A DNA stretch of 64,000 bases from Capitulum mitella (GCA_030062745.1 CP099839.1:28519451-28583450); one strand, 5' to 3'; positions 1-11,160 are shown, numbered from the stretch's first letter. Notes: generated by a model not told the origin, from the letters alone. Numbers and translations: made by a program.

Positions 1-886
1 TTTATGGACCGATTTCGATGAAATTGGCATGAATCGAGGGATTATGGATGGGACTTTTACCATTGGTACACATATTTGAAATTTTGAGAAAATCCATAGG
101 CGTTGACAGTGTTTCCAAAAGGGCATTTTTTGGCTTTTGCTAGTCATGTTATGCTAAAGAAGTACAAATCGCATTACATTGTTTGTAAAATGCTAGCAAA
201 GGCGGTGCAAGGGGCATGACAAAAGGGGAAGCTGTCATGGTCACATGTCCTTCAGATCAACTTGTGACCTTTGACCTTAAATGACCTCCATTGACCTTGG
301 ATTTACTTGGAATAATCTCGTTTACATCTAATATTATCTGTAAACGTGTTTCATAATTTGAATTCACTCTTTTTCAAAAATTCCATTTTACGGCTATTGT
401 GATACACGCGCACTGACATTAGGTAGAGGGCACCCTTCTGCGTCATATATATTCCGGGTTTGGCATTTCAAAAAACAGTGCCGAAATTGTTACTACAAAA
501 CCAAATTTGATTTTTGACCTTGACCTAACCTTGCAAGGTGACCTCAGATGAACGGAATTATATTTGCACGTTGTCCAAGTATTTAGCTATACATCCATAT
601 AAAGGTATCTGTAAAGGTTATAAAGGTTCTATCCTAAAAACGCTATTTTTGGCAGGCATTTTCCTTTTACCCTCAACAGGGCCAAAAATGACTTGAGGTG
701 CCTCCCAAAAACGTTGCCTGGCTCCGCCCCTGAGCAAAATGGAATTCCGAAATTTTGTCACAGTACGTAGAAAGAATGGCAAGGAAAACTGACCAAGTTT
801 TGAAGCTGCGTCAAAAAAATCTGGAATTGGCAAGCAAAAAACCCGAGGGGGGCGGATTCAGTCCGCCCTGCCGGGAAAAGGGTTAA
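1..886 (-). mobile_element. TTAA-flanked piggyBac-like non-autonomous element, copy A (cut by window edge)
   Basis: This is an inverted relative of the complete copy at 3797-5019. It ends with CCGGGAAAAGGGTTAA at 871-886, matching the inverted terminus TTAACCCTATTCCCGG of that copy. Just inside is a G-run/C-run palindrome around GGCGGATT, then the shared body (lysine-rich AT stretch, the GGAGCCAGGCAACGTTTT block in reverse, clustered TGACCTTGACC motifs). The far end is off the left edge, with roughly 250 bp probably missing. There is no transposase-sized reading frame, so it would have been mobilised in trans. The TTAA target and CCC-starting ends are what is known for piggyBac-type elements; the assignment is inferred from ends only. 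Confidence 0.7.
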
Positions 887-2425
887 AGCTAATTCAATAA
901 GCTAGCCGATTTTGTGCGGCATTCTCTTACCGGGCAGCTGGGCTCGCAGAGGCCCATTGCCTGTAGATAAAACAAGTTTGCGGTGAAAACTAAGCACTTA
1001 GTAGTTTAAACATGTATCAGTTATCAGAAGTTTAGTAATTCGAACTATTCAACCAGTCATGCATCATGGATGACTGCTTGGAGTTTGACAACTTGTTCAC
1101 GACGTCTGCTTCATGCCATGCGTGCTCTAACTAGCATCCTGGTCATCTTCTTTTAAGAAATGTTTCGGGCGGCTGAAATAAAGCCCCAGGCCCGCGACAG
1201 AATTAGGGCGGGACCAGCGTGCTAATGACACCGTATGGTATAGCATGTCGCAGGTGTATCGGGCCAGCCATATATCTCGTATGTCATACGGCGTTGGCTG
1301 ATGTTAGGCGCATGATTGCCCCAGAGACCAGTACAACATGTTGTCGAAAATATCTACAGTGATTTTTACCTCGCTGCCAAACTCTAGCTGTGCGTCACGG
1401 AAGGGAACTTGAAGTGTCAGATGTTTGCGCATGTTTTGACGATTTTCAAAACATGTCGGGTTTTTGTGTCTTTGAGCTTGAAGGCATTCACGAGGAGCGG
1501 AATGTCCAAAGATGTCAGGGAAATTTCCAGTCGTGAAATGAGTGTTGGGAGATCGCTCATTTTGCCGGACACTGGCACCTTGATGTCTACGTGCTGCATG
1601 GCGTTGTCTTTTATAAACGGAATTCATGTACTCGCATTTGCCATGCCGCAGCATTGAAGGAAACCAGACACGAACCATGCGAGCTTGGTGGCCAACATCT
1701 GCTGGCCGGTCTAATGTTTACTTCCACTTTCACGAGTCGCGCTAGTGAAACTGGAAGTTTCCGTTTACTTAAAAACTGGTAGAATTGGTACTGGAGCGCC
1801 CGAACCACTATTGTTCTCACAAACCTATCTGATCACCATCATGCGGGGTATCACTTTGCTATGGCTAGTCTACGGGGCCAGACACCCGAGAAATAACTGG
1901 AAGGTGCCCCCACCGTGGCCTGGCGGAGTAGTAACAGTGACGCCACCAACGCCATGTATAGGTGGCGGTGGGATCGCTTTAGCTTTCGAAATGTTTAACA
2001 TCTTCACCAGACACCTCCACGGTGTATTTCTCTAACCTTTGCGTGTGGTTCGGTTCCTCATTTATGATTTGACGCCCTCAAAATGTCTTAATTTTAGCAT
2101 GGGACCGTATGGGATGGACACCTCCAATGGTTTGGTTTTCCGAAGGTCATGTAAGAACGTGCGCCCAACCATTTCAAGAAGTGTCGTCCCTGGACACCCC
2201 TGATATCTTCAAAACCCTGTAGAAGGTGACTCGTGGATGGCCTTACATTCCAGTTTTTAATATTTTATCTGCTAGCGTATTAAGAACTCTACGCCATTCG
2301 CTGGGAGAACTATTTTTTGCCTCCTCCCGCCGTCTAACTTCGTAGCTAATTGACTGACCGAAGCCCTCCAAATTGCAAAGGATAGCCCGCAACGAGAGCT
2401 TTCAGAAACTGCTTGGTTTTAGTGA
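887..2425. other. Spacer without recognised gene
   Basis: I see no supported gene here. The longest reading frame, on the minus strand at 1304-1678 (124 codons), overlaps other short frames on both strands, has no recognisable domain and no splice context. Around 1930-1975 there is a short GGTGGC/GCCACC inverted repeat. Some of this may be eroded transposon sequence, but no ends are visible. Confidence 0.5.
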
Positions 2426-3374
2426 TTAACCCTATTCTCGGCAGGGGGCTGAATCCGCCCCCCTCGGGTTTTTTGCTTGCCAATTCCAGGATTTTTAACG
2501 CAGCTTTACGAAACCTGGTGAATTTTCCTAACTATTCTTTCTACGCGCTGTGACAAAATTGCACAATTCTACTTTGCTCAGGAGCGGAGCCAGGCAACGT
2601 TTTTGGGAGGCACCTCATGCCATTTTTGGCCATATTGAGGGTAAAAGGAAAATGTTTACCAAAAACAGAGTTTTTAAGATAGAACTTAAAACTTTAAATG
2701 GATGTATAGCTAAATAGTTGGGCAATGTGCACACAATTTTTTTTTATCTGAGATCACTTTGCAGGGTCAGGTCAAGGTCAAAAGTCAAAATTTGTTTTTT
2801 CGCAATAATTTCGGCGCCAATTTTTCAAATGTCAAACCCGGAATATATATGACGTAGAAGGGCGCCCTCTAACTGTGTACCAAGTTTCAGCGTGATATCA
2901 AGTCGGGTCACGGAGCTATGACCTAAAATGTCAGTGCGCATACCCTATATCGCAATAGCAAGAAAATGAAATTTTTGGAATAGAGTGAATTTAAATGAAA
3001 ACTGAAAAAAATGCAAAAAATGTTCAGGGTCTTGACCTGAGCAGGATATAAGGCGTGAGTGATTGTATTTATGTGATGTCGGCTGGTCTCTTCATATTTC
3101 ATTCGTTGTTTCATCTTTATAATCAAATTTTAGCGAGTTTTTCAGTTCAGCTGGGACTTAAACGGGTCAGCTCACGCAATGCTCAACCTTGACCTGCCCT
3201 TGCCCCGAGACCTTCCTTGACATTGACTGAAAAATCTGACTGAACATGCTCCCGGATTTCGTTAAAGGATACACAAAGTTTTGATTTGATATCTTGAGCG
3301 GTTTGCAAGTTACTTTAGAAAACCCCAAAGAAAGGCAAAAAAATGCTCCTCCCCACCAGCAAATGGCGGGTTAA
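2426..3374 (+). mobile_element. TTAA-flanked piggyBac-like element, copy B (divergent right half)
   Basis: It starts TTAACCCTATTCTCGGCAGG at 2426 and follows copy C base for base with modest divergence to about 2990, including the G/C-tract palindrome, the GCTTGCCAATT block and the TCAGGTCAAGGTCA nuclear-receptor-like motifs. It then leaves the copy C sequence. The proposed right end is GGCGGGTTAA at 3365-3374, which resembles the right end of the element at 7826-9051 more than that of copy C, so B may be a chimera of two subfamilies. There is no transposase. The left end is firm; the right end is inferred. Confidence 0.6.
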
Positions 3375-3796
3375 CAGAGTCAACAGATACCCGGGGGATA
3401 ATTACAGGCTGGCTCAGGCACATGCACGACAGACCCATGCACCTGCGCGCGGAAGGATAAGATGTTTAAAATTGTTTATGATCCATTATCTATGTGCAGG
3501 GATGCAATAAAGTTATTTTCTATTTCGCTTTGGCCCGACCTCAGGTCAAAGGTTAGAAGGGGTCCAAGATTCTAAGATTTAAGGCACTCCTCACCGAGCA
3601 AATCCATAACTTATGGAAAACGTCCAAAACGTCCCGAAAGTTGAGAAATTTTAAAAGGGTCGTACATTAGTTTGGATTACGTGTACCAAACTGCGCAGGT
3701 CTGGAACCACATTTCACGCACGCCCATCACCGACATGGCCGGGATTTCTTCAAACAAGGGGCGAATCCTAGGGACCTCCATAGTCTGTGACTTTTC
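3375..3796. other. Spacer between TTAA elements
   Basis: No gene or repeat boundary is recognised in this stretch. Short runs resemble the TGACCT-rich interior of the neighbouring elements, so part may be older transposon debris. Confidence 0.4.
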
Positions 3797-5019
3797 TTAA
3801 CCCTATTCCCGGCAGGGGGGGCGGAATCCGCCCCCCCCCCTCGGGTTTTCTGCTTGCCAATTGCAGGCTTCTTAACGCAGCTTCACGAAACTTGGTGACT
3901 TTTCCTAGCTATTCTTTCTACGTGCTGTGACAAAATTTCAAAATTCTTTTTTGCTCAGGGGCGGAGCCAGGCAACGTTTTCGGGAGGCACCTCATGCCAT
4001 TTTTGGCCATGTTGAGGGTAAAATGAAAATGTCTGCCAAAAACAGAGTTTTAAAGCTAAAACTTAAAAATTTATATGGATGTATAGCTAAATTGTTGGGC
4101 AATGTGCAGATATAATTTTGTTTATCTGAGGTCATTTTACAAGGTCAGGTCAAGGTCAAAATTCAAAAGTTGTTTTTTTCGCTATAATTTCGGCGTCATT
4201 TTTTCAAATACCAAACCCGGAATATATATGACGTAGAAGGGTGCTCTCTACTTGTGTACCAACTTTCAGCTTGATATCAGGTCGGGTCACGGAGCTATGA
4301 CCTAAAATGTCCGTGCGCGTACCCTATATCGCAATAACCATAAAATGAAATTTTTCAAATAGAGTAAATTCAAATGATTGAAAGCGTTTAATGATGATAT
4401 TAAATGCACACGAGATCATTCCAAGCGACCCCAAGGTCACTGGAGGTCATTTAAGGTCAAAGGTCACAAGTTGATCTGAGAAACGTGTAACCGTGACAGT
4501 TCCCCCTTTTTCATGTCCCTGGCACCGCCTATGCTAACATTATACAAACATTGTAATGCGATTTGTACTTCTTTAGTATAACATGACTAGCAGAAGCCAA
4601 AAAAGGGTGTTTGCCTCTTTTGTTCATTCAGTTGTTAGAAAACTAATCCCCCTATTTTTGAAACCCTGTGAACGCCCATGAATTTTCTGAAAATTTCAGA
4701 TTTGCGGGCCTATGGTAAAATCCCTATCCATAGTCTCTCGATTGATGCCAGTTTCATCGAAATCGGTTCATAAACAACGGAGTTATAAGAAGTCCAAAAG
4801 TACCCCCGATTTTGACATTTTTGCCCCCCTGTATCCACAAATTTCGAAATTTTGCAAATTTCTTTTTATAAAAATGTAGTTCACGTCACGGCAAATCGAT
4901 TGCCGTTTGTTGCGATGAAATCAGACGAGTAGTTCTCGAGATCTCAGGGGGGGGGCCGAATCCGCCCCCCCCCTGCCGGGAATCGACCATACCGTCTAGC
5001 CCTCCGGGAATAGGGTTAA
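3797..5019 (+). mobile_element. Complete TTAA-flanked piggyBac-like non-autonomous element, copy C
   Basis: The element is 1,223 bp including TTAA at both ends (3797-3800 and 5016-5019). Its terminal inverted repeats read TTAACCCTATTCCCGG on the left and CCGGGAATAGGGTTAA on the right. Both subterminal zones carry a long G-run/C-run palindrome centred on GAATCC. The interior has no frame long enough for a transposase (the best is 62 codons at 3927-4115), so it is a MITE-like derivative. TTAA target duplication and CCC-starting ends are the known signature of piggyBac-type transposases. Copies A and B show that it is a dispersed family. Confidence 0.8.
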
Positions 5020-5304
5020 AGGGCCTTCAACATTTCGCCAAAGGGACCGTAGAACATTTTCGAACACTGAAACCTCCTCGAATGTGCGTATGAGATCTCG
5101 ATCCGAAGAGACCTCCGCAGTTTTCCCGAGGGGCCTCTGAGGCGCCTTCCAAAATGAACCTTGGAAGGCCCCTAGGAGGCTTAAATCTATCCGCAGGAGA
5201 TTAATTCGGTCATAGCTGCAGAGGTCTTGAGGGGTCGGAAAAGCCTACAGGTTCTTAGCCTTCCCTCTGTTCAGATATCGTAACATCAGGCCTATGATGA
5301 CGAC

Positions 5305-5345
5305 TAATATTATATATTATATATATAATACGACGATATATTATA

Positions 5346-5391
<46 letters not shown>

Positions 5392-5395
5392 AAAC
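5305..5395. repeat. (AT)n microsatellite
   Basis: This is a TA dinucleotide run of about 85 bp with a few interruptions. The preceding 5020-5304 has no gene; it contains a short palindrome CCTTCCAA...TTGGAAGG near 5150. Confidence 0.9.
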
Positions 5396-5839
5396 AATTT
5401 TAACTGCCGCTTTCAGAACGCAATGATTTTCGAAAATATCCAGCCATGAGATCGGCTGTTCGCTATCTTATCGCCGCCATTGGCCGAAAGGAGCTAATTC
5501 TTGGCTCCACGCGATCAAGAACATTCTCAGCTCAATGGAAGGGCAGAGGGGGAGGAAGGATGGTTCTGCTAGCGACTCTGCCGCTTTGTCGTCATGCTAA
5601 GCCTTCTTTGTTTGACGCTAGGATTACGTCGCGTCGTTGCCAACGTAGTCACGTTTCGCCCCTGGGACGGAGGGTGAGGTGGGGGCGTGCGAAACGGCGG
5701 TCCTTCCCCCTCGAGCTCCACGGGGGCGAGATGTCTTTCGCCGTCACTATGCTGGCGTTTTGACGCCCTCCTCCGCCGAAGGCGGGTAAGGGCGTCAAAT
5801 GCGAAACCCTTGGCTGTCGAGACGGGTAAGAGCACGGAA
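5396..5839. other. GC-rich spacer
   Basis: No supported gene is present. Overlapping short frames on both strands reflect high GC content. A palindromic GACGCCCTCC...GGGCGTC lies near 5762-5797. Confidence 0.4.
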
Positions 5840-7055
5840 ACCATTCACGGACGAATACTGCCCGTGGACACAAAGGCACCCACTGTCGTTCAAGAGCGCA
5901 CACGTTACACCGTGCAGTCTTGTGATAGGACGTGGGCACCGTTATATTAACAGGAGCCTCTTTAGTATCGAGGAAGCGGCCATTACGTAGCTCATGTGCG
6001 CTCCCTGCATAAAAAGATGTCGTTAACGCAGAGTTATGTAACACATACAGGACACAGAAGACACAGCGGCGCCCTCGCGATGTTGTATGGGCACGTTGTT
6101 GAAAATGTGCCTCTGTGATCCCAAGGAATCTCTGTGATAGAGCATGACACCCTCAAAATGACGTCCTGTTGACACCGGAGAGGCACCCACGTTATGGTGC
6201 ATGGATGACGTTTTCGTTCGTACGACCACTAGGAGTGCAACGTGTTCCGGCAAGGGGCACCGGCTACTTTTCGAGCCATTTCTTTCCATGCAACGCCATA
6301 GGGTTAATATTAAATTTCGCCAGTTAAGGGGAGGGGGACACGGTGACCCCGTGCACCCCCCCCCCCGTTCCGCCTCCTGTGAGTATAACGTTTGTGTTAC
6401 ATCGGGTTACACCTTCGATGACACAGCACCCAAAGGCGCCATTGTCTTGAATCCTGGTGCACCATTATTTGAAAGGGCACCGCAGTGACATTGAAAACGC
6501 ATCAGTATTGTAGTATATGTTCCCTATACCGTTCAAAAGGCGCCCCTGTGGCACCAAGCAGGGGCCTTTGCGATGGGGCACTGGGACCCTGTCGGTCAAA
6601 AGGCGCCCCTGTGATGAAATATGGTGGCCCGTTATTTAAAACGCGACCTTATAACACCAAGGGGACATTTCTGGAATGGCATACGGGTGCCTTGTCGTTC
6701 AAAAGGCATCCAAGTGACACCAAGAAGGCGCCATGGTGATGGTGTATGGGTGCCCTGTTGTTCAAAAGCGGCCCTGTGATACCAAGAATGCGGCCCTGAG
6801 ATGGTGCGTGGGTTCCCTGTTGGTCAAAAACAGCCTTGTGACACCAAGGAGACGCCCTCACGACGGTGCTTGGGTGCCTTGTCGGTAAAGAGCGCACTGT
6901 GACATCAAGGATCCATTTCTGTGATAGAGTGCGGGCTCCCTGCCCCTGCAAAATCCCATGAAATCAAGACAGCGTGATTGTCTGTGGTCTGCGATGGTTT
7001 ATTGTCAATCACATCCGTCAAAACGCGCTCCTGCTGCAGGAAGGAGGCGCCTCTG
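5840..7055. repeat. Degenerate ~60-bp tandem array, left part
   Basis: Units of roughly 60-62 bp recur with the cores GGTCAAAAGGCGCCCCTGTG and ACACCAAG. Good examples start near 6533, 6593, 6699, 6758, 6820 and 6881. Units are heavily diverged, so the array is old. A second repeat type sits inside at about 6270-6400 in inverted orientation; its core AACGCCATAGGGTTAATAT is also found reverse-complemented at about 7110-7150. The higher-order segment 5842-5990 is closely related to 7724-7829 plus 9052-9105. Not protein coding. Confidence 0.7.
5947..5950. other. Unoccupied TTAA site paralogous to the target of the 7826-9051 element
   Basis: The flanks of this TTAA align with the outer flanks of the element at 7826-9051. 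The left flank shares TTCACGGACGAAT, GAGCGCACA and TTGTGATAGGAC; the right flank shares ATCGA(G/A)GAAGCGG and CATGTG. The array copy here therefore shows the sequence before insertion, with a single TTAA. Confidence 0.75.
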
Positions 7056-7372
7056 CGCAGGGGCGCTGGAACCAGGGGACAGGGGGGCAGCTGCCCTACC
7101 GCCCGACTTTGGGCAACATTTAACATCAACCCTATGGCGTTGCATTGAGAGAAACGAGGTAAAAATCACTTTTGCCCCATCTCCGCCGAGGTTCCACCAC
7201 CGACGCAGCCAAAGGAAGTCGGGGGACCCGACTCCCCCCTTAGACCCGCATTTCTTGTGCAAACCATTGCATATCGTTTTCCCAACGGCGGTTTTCGTAT
7301 GATTTCAGCTTACATTGAGCCCCAGGCTCCCCATCCCTCCCAAGAAAATCCTGGCTGCGCTCCTAGGTTCCA
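7056..7372. mobile_element. Small TIR element, family R2, copy 1
   Basis: This is a stretch of about 317 bp whose ends look like imperfect inverted repeats: CAGGGGCGCTGGAACCAGG at the left and CCTGGCTGCGCTCCTAG at the right. It interrupts the ~60-bp array. Its right half (GGTTTTCGTATGATTTCAG, CCCAGGCTCCCC, AAAATCCTGGCTGCGC) recurs in opposite orientation at 9690-9870 and 15264-15437. It has no coding capacity, so it is a MITE-like element, possibly hAT-type from its CAGGGGCG end. No clear target duplication is visible, and family placement is uncertain. Confidence 0.5.
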
Positions 7373-7825
7373 TCGCTCCGGCTTCTGTGATGGAGTATGG
7401 CCATCCAAAAGGCGCCCCTTGACACGAAACAGGCACACAAATAATGGAGTATGGGTGGCCTACCGAACAACACACACCGCTTTATTATCAAGAAGGCGCC
7501 TCTGTGATGACTTGTGACGCCCTATCATTCGACAGGCACCCCTAAAACACGAAGACAAATCACGCATACTCCTAGGTGAACGATCTTGTCACCACATCCG
7601 TAAACAAAAAAAAAAAACGCCCTGTTAACGGTTTAGCAACAGGCGCCCTTTTTTAGAAGGTCTCCCTGGTGACACAAAGACATAGAGCCAGGCCCTACGT
7701 CCAGATCGGTGCTTGATTCATTTTTTCACGGACGAATTTTGTCCGTTGATACAAAGGCGTCCTATCGTTGTAGAGCGCACATGTGACGTCGTGCGCTCTT
7801 GTGATAGGACCTGGGCACCCTTCTG
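7373..7825. repeat. Degenerate ~60-bp tandem array, middle part
   Basis: It continues the unit series (AAAAGGCGCCCCTTG near 7409, AAGAAGGCGCCTCTGTGATG near 7490). The last ~100 bp (7724-7825) are a close copy of 5842-5946, immediately before the inserted TTAA element. Confidence 0.6.
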
Positions 7826-9051
7826 TTAACCCGCGCACGACCGTCGGTCGGTTACGATCATGCGACTGGGGGGGGGGGGGCAGTTGGCCTCCCCCCCTTT
7901 AACTCACGAACGGTTGGCCGCACGATAAAGAATAAGCATATCGTTGGAAAGCTTGTGACGAGTAGAGCTCGAAACTGGTCTCATTTTTAGTTGTAGATAA
8001 TATGTAAGCAATTTACGCCATATGTATGTTTTCTCATAGCCGACTGCATGAGGCCGAGAAATGGCCTGAATCGCAAGGGCTGTGACTAATAACGCATAGG
8101 TAAAGGCACCAGGGCACAAGTAAATGTCCGCAAATGCCGATACACACCTAATTTCTCAGATTTTTTCAACATATACGCCGAAACGTCGACTTAAAAACAC
8201 GACAATTCTCGCGCCGGCTGTCGGCGTGCGCTGCAGTCGTATGCAGTAACAAATTGACGGGAACTAATTTTAGCGTTCCTTCATTTTAGCGAAAAAAGCC
8301 TATCCGTGTGAACTGTACTCATCTTACTAATTCTTGTGATGGTTTTTCATGCCTAAATTTGAAAAAAAATTCATTAGTTACCAATCTACACAATTGGCGG
8401 AGCTTTATTCGCGATAACCTGTTTATTTCCAAAATATGCTATTTTTCAAACTCCTTGAGATTCCTGGTATTATTTACGTCTGTGCAAGCTAGTGTTGCCA
8501 TTTTCTACCCATTCTGAGTAATTCATCGCTGATTTTGACAGTGGTACATTTTGGCTCACTACAGTTATTCGTGACCTGACCTCAGGTCAATGGCTGGAAG
8601 TCATTGATACTTTGCCCAATGACGATAACTAGATGGCTGCTTCACTCCACACTAAAAATGTTATGAAATATTCCGTCAATTTCCGATGAAAACGACGACG
8701 TCTTAAAAATGGGCTTGACCTTAGGTCAATGACCCGGAAAATTCCGAAAAATCTGAGATAGGAGATTTGATGCATTTATCACGACCACTAATCCCTGAAA
8801 GTGTTACTAAGATATCTTGTTTTCCGAAAAAGTTATAGGGCGCTAAACTTTTTTGGACATAGTTCTGTTTGACCTGACCTAGGTCACGCACCTGACCTAA
8901 CCTGAAGTCGAAATTTTGACACAAGATGTTAAATTGATGAAGCGAAAGGTACACAAAGTTTCGTGACTCTGTGTTTGTTCGTTCTCTGGCAATCCCAGAA
9001 AAACCTCAGGGGGGGCGGTCAACTGCCCCTCCTCCTGTCGGGGCGGGTTAA
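7826..9051. mobile_element. TTAA-flanked piggyBac-like element, subfamily D, with traceable empty site
   Basis: The element is 1,226 bp, bounded by TTAACCCGCGC on the left and GGGGCGGGTTAA on the right, with TTAA at 7826-7829 and 9048-9051. Both subterminal zones contain a G-run followed by CAGTTG(A/G)CC. The paralogous segment at 5842-6005 carries the same outer flanks around one TTAA, so this insertion duplicated TTAA exactly, the hallmark of piggyBac-type transposition. The interior is rich in TGACCT/AGGTCA motifs, including AGGTCAATGACCC at 8723-8735. The longest frame is about 77 codons, so it is non-autonomous. Confidence 0.8.
8723..8735 (+). promoter_or_regulatory. Perfect match to the palindromic ecdysone response element consensus
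   Basis: AGGTCAATGACCC fits the IR1 consensus RGKTCANTGAMCY known for EcR-USP heterodimers. It sits inside a transposable element that also carries several lone AGGTCA half-sites (near 8575-8600 and 8870-8900). Binding is an inference from sequence alone. Confidence 0.35.
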
Positions 9052-9689
9052 AAGCCGCCCTTGTAACATCGAAGAAGCGGTTACGTTACGACGCACATGT
9101 GAAATAACACGTCCAGATCTGATATGGGCATCCCGCTTTCAAGCGCGTATGAGTCAAAACTCCCTCGTGAGTCGTTTTAACACCAACCGTCACATACAAG
9201 TGAATCCTCGTCACTGACATAAAGCTATCTTTGGCCCATTTCGGTCAGTCGCGTCTCCGAATTAGGCACACCGATCATTGCACATTTACCTAAAGCGTCT
9301 GGCGAATTAAATCCGTCGTCGCTCGTTCAATACAAATTTCCAGTCTTTGCGCTATCTTTACGAGACCATCCACCTCTGGCGGCTAGTTCCAGTCCTCGGG
9401 CGGTGACGTCACCTGACCGGACCGGTTGAGGAGGCATTGCACAGCACGGCTGCCGATGGCACCGAAGTGCCGGTTAATGCCTCCATCCTGGCCAGACAGA
9501 TCCTACGTACGCAGTAAATCAACGATATGAAGAGGCTTAGCAAGAGGTCTCCATATGAGGCGCGCACCCGGCCATTCTTCACCTTGGCCGAAGACCGAAA
9601 GTCCAGTCCAAGGTATCTTTCCTTGAAAGACACTAAGGAAGCGGCCCTCCCAATCAGGGGCGCATTTCTGAGTTTTTTTAGCACTGAGC
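9052..9689. other. Array remnant then unannotated spacer
   Basis: The first ~190 bp resume the array interrupted by the TTAA element (AAGCCGCCCTTGTAACATCG). From about 9245 no gene is recognised. The frame at 9409-9693 on the minus strand has no recognisable domain. Confidence 0.45.
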
Positions 9690-9870
9690 TCAACTGCCCT
9701 GCTCAGGGGGGGGGGGGGGGAAGCTCAGTGTGAATTAAAATCACACTAAAACCGCCTACCGAGAAGACGATGTACAATGGTTTTCACAAAAAAATGTGCG
9801 CCTAAAGTGAGGTCCGGGCCCTCCGGCCCCCCTGACTGCGCCTGTGCTTCTAATACCCCCTCCCCCGTCC
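9690..9870. mobile_element. R2-family element relic, copy 2
   Basis: It shares AGCTCAGTGTGAATT, AAAACCGCCTACCGAGAAG and the ATGGTTTT...ACAAAAA block with 15300-15400 and, inverted, with 7195-7365. It begins near a long G-run and fades in C-rich sequence. Truncated, without coding capacity. Confidence 0.5.
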
Positions 9871-10204
9871 CGTGGCCGGCCGAGATTGACTTTTCCCTCT
9901 CGGAAGACGTAAGGAAGAACTAAGGGCGGCAGAAGTCGGGGGGGGGGGGGGGAACAGCCGCCCCCCCCCCCGTTGCGATGGGCCTGGGGCAAGACTATTA
10001 CGATACGTTAAGACACGTTAAGACTATGTTTCTGCTCCCCCCCCCATTTATGATCTTGTGATCTTGTGGGGCCTCGTAAGAAACTGAGCAGGAAAAAAAC
10101 GGTGATAAAAGCGACAAACACGCTAAAAACCGAAAAAAAGACAGGAAAATGCAATTATGCAGGCAAAGAAGTAGCCACATGGCGTTCGTGTTCTTTCAAA
10201 TCTT
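9871..10204. other. Spacer with long homopolymeric G and C runs
   Basis: There are G runs near 9938 and C runs near 9961 and 10037, with no gene recognised. Confidence 0.4.
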
Positions 10205-11160
10205 ACCTTGCTAGGGGCCTCAGCTGTCTTCCGGTAGGGGTCTCGAGCAGGCTGGACCCAAAACTGGCCAGAGACCGGTGACTTTAATTTCTAAGGGGCC
10301 TTGCGGAATAGACCCGGCTGGCCTACTCCGACACACAGTTCGGACCCTGCTAGGGGGCCCCGGCTTAGGTCCGAGAGAGGGCCTCGTACCGATTACACTC
10401 AAGGGTGGTCCAGCGACCAGGACCTCACAATTTTCAGGGGTTCTCACGGAATTCACCGACAGGGCTGGCCTGCGCTGAACCAGGGTTCGGAGCCTGCTAG
10501 GAGGCCCCGGCTTAGGTCCGAATGAGGGCCTCGTACCGATTATACTCAAAGGTCGTCCAGCGAATGAGGACCTCTTACCGCTTATCGCTCAAAGACAAAA
10601 CAGGGCTCGGAAAACTACAGTTTTTCGAGAAGCTTCATGGATTGGATCCAGGGGGCCTCCGCTAAACTAGTCCGGGTCTCGGGGGCGCCCCAGCATCCGT
10701 CCGTAAGAGGGCCTGGCGCGAATTATGCTCAGAAGTGACCCGGAGACCGGGAACTTACAGCTTTTAAGGGGCCTTGTGGAATGGACCCGGCAGGCCTCTA
10801 ACAGAGTTCGGACCATGTTAGGGGGCCCCCGGCTTCCATCTGAGAGAGGGTCTTTTGTCGATATACTCAGAAGTGACCCAGAGACCAGGAGACCATTTTT
10901 AGAGGACCTCACAGAATGGACTTGGGTTGCCTACGCTGAAGCAAGGTTCGGATCTTGGAGGGTGTCCCAGTCCAGTCCCAGTCCTGCTTCCGTTCGTGAG
11001 AGGACTTCATACCGATTACAAGTAAAAGCAGCCTAGAGACTGGGTATCTAATATTGTTAGGAGCCTGACAGAATGGACCTGGATGGTCTGGATCCATCCT
11101 CTCACTAAATCGTTGCCTTGACGCTGTCTCGGGGCATCGGCTTCCGTCCGGAAGAATGTC
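10205..11160. repeat. Satellite-like tandem array, unit about 150 bp
   Basis: At least six diverged units are anchored by GAATGGACCCGGC(T/A)GGCCT or a variant, near 10305, 10448, 10627, 10783, 10913 and 11071. Each anchor is followed by GTTCGGACC(C/A)TG, GGGGGCCCCGGCTT, GAGAGGGCCTCGTACCGATTA and ACTCA(A/G)A. Spacing varies from about 130 to 180 bp, so units have gained and lost small pieces. Overlapping frames on both strands are artefacts of the repeat. Confidence 0.8.

Noticed and set aside
1304-1678. 124-codon minus frame
   Set aside because: Overlaps short frames on both strands and has no domain; insufficient to call a gene.
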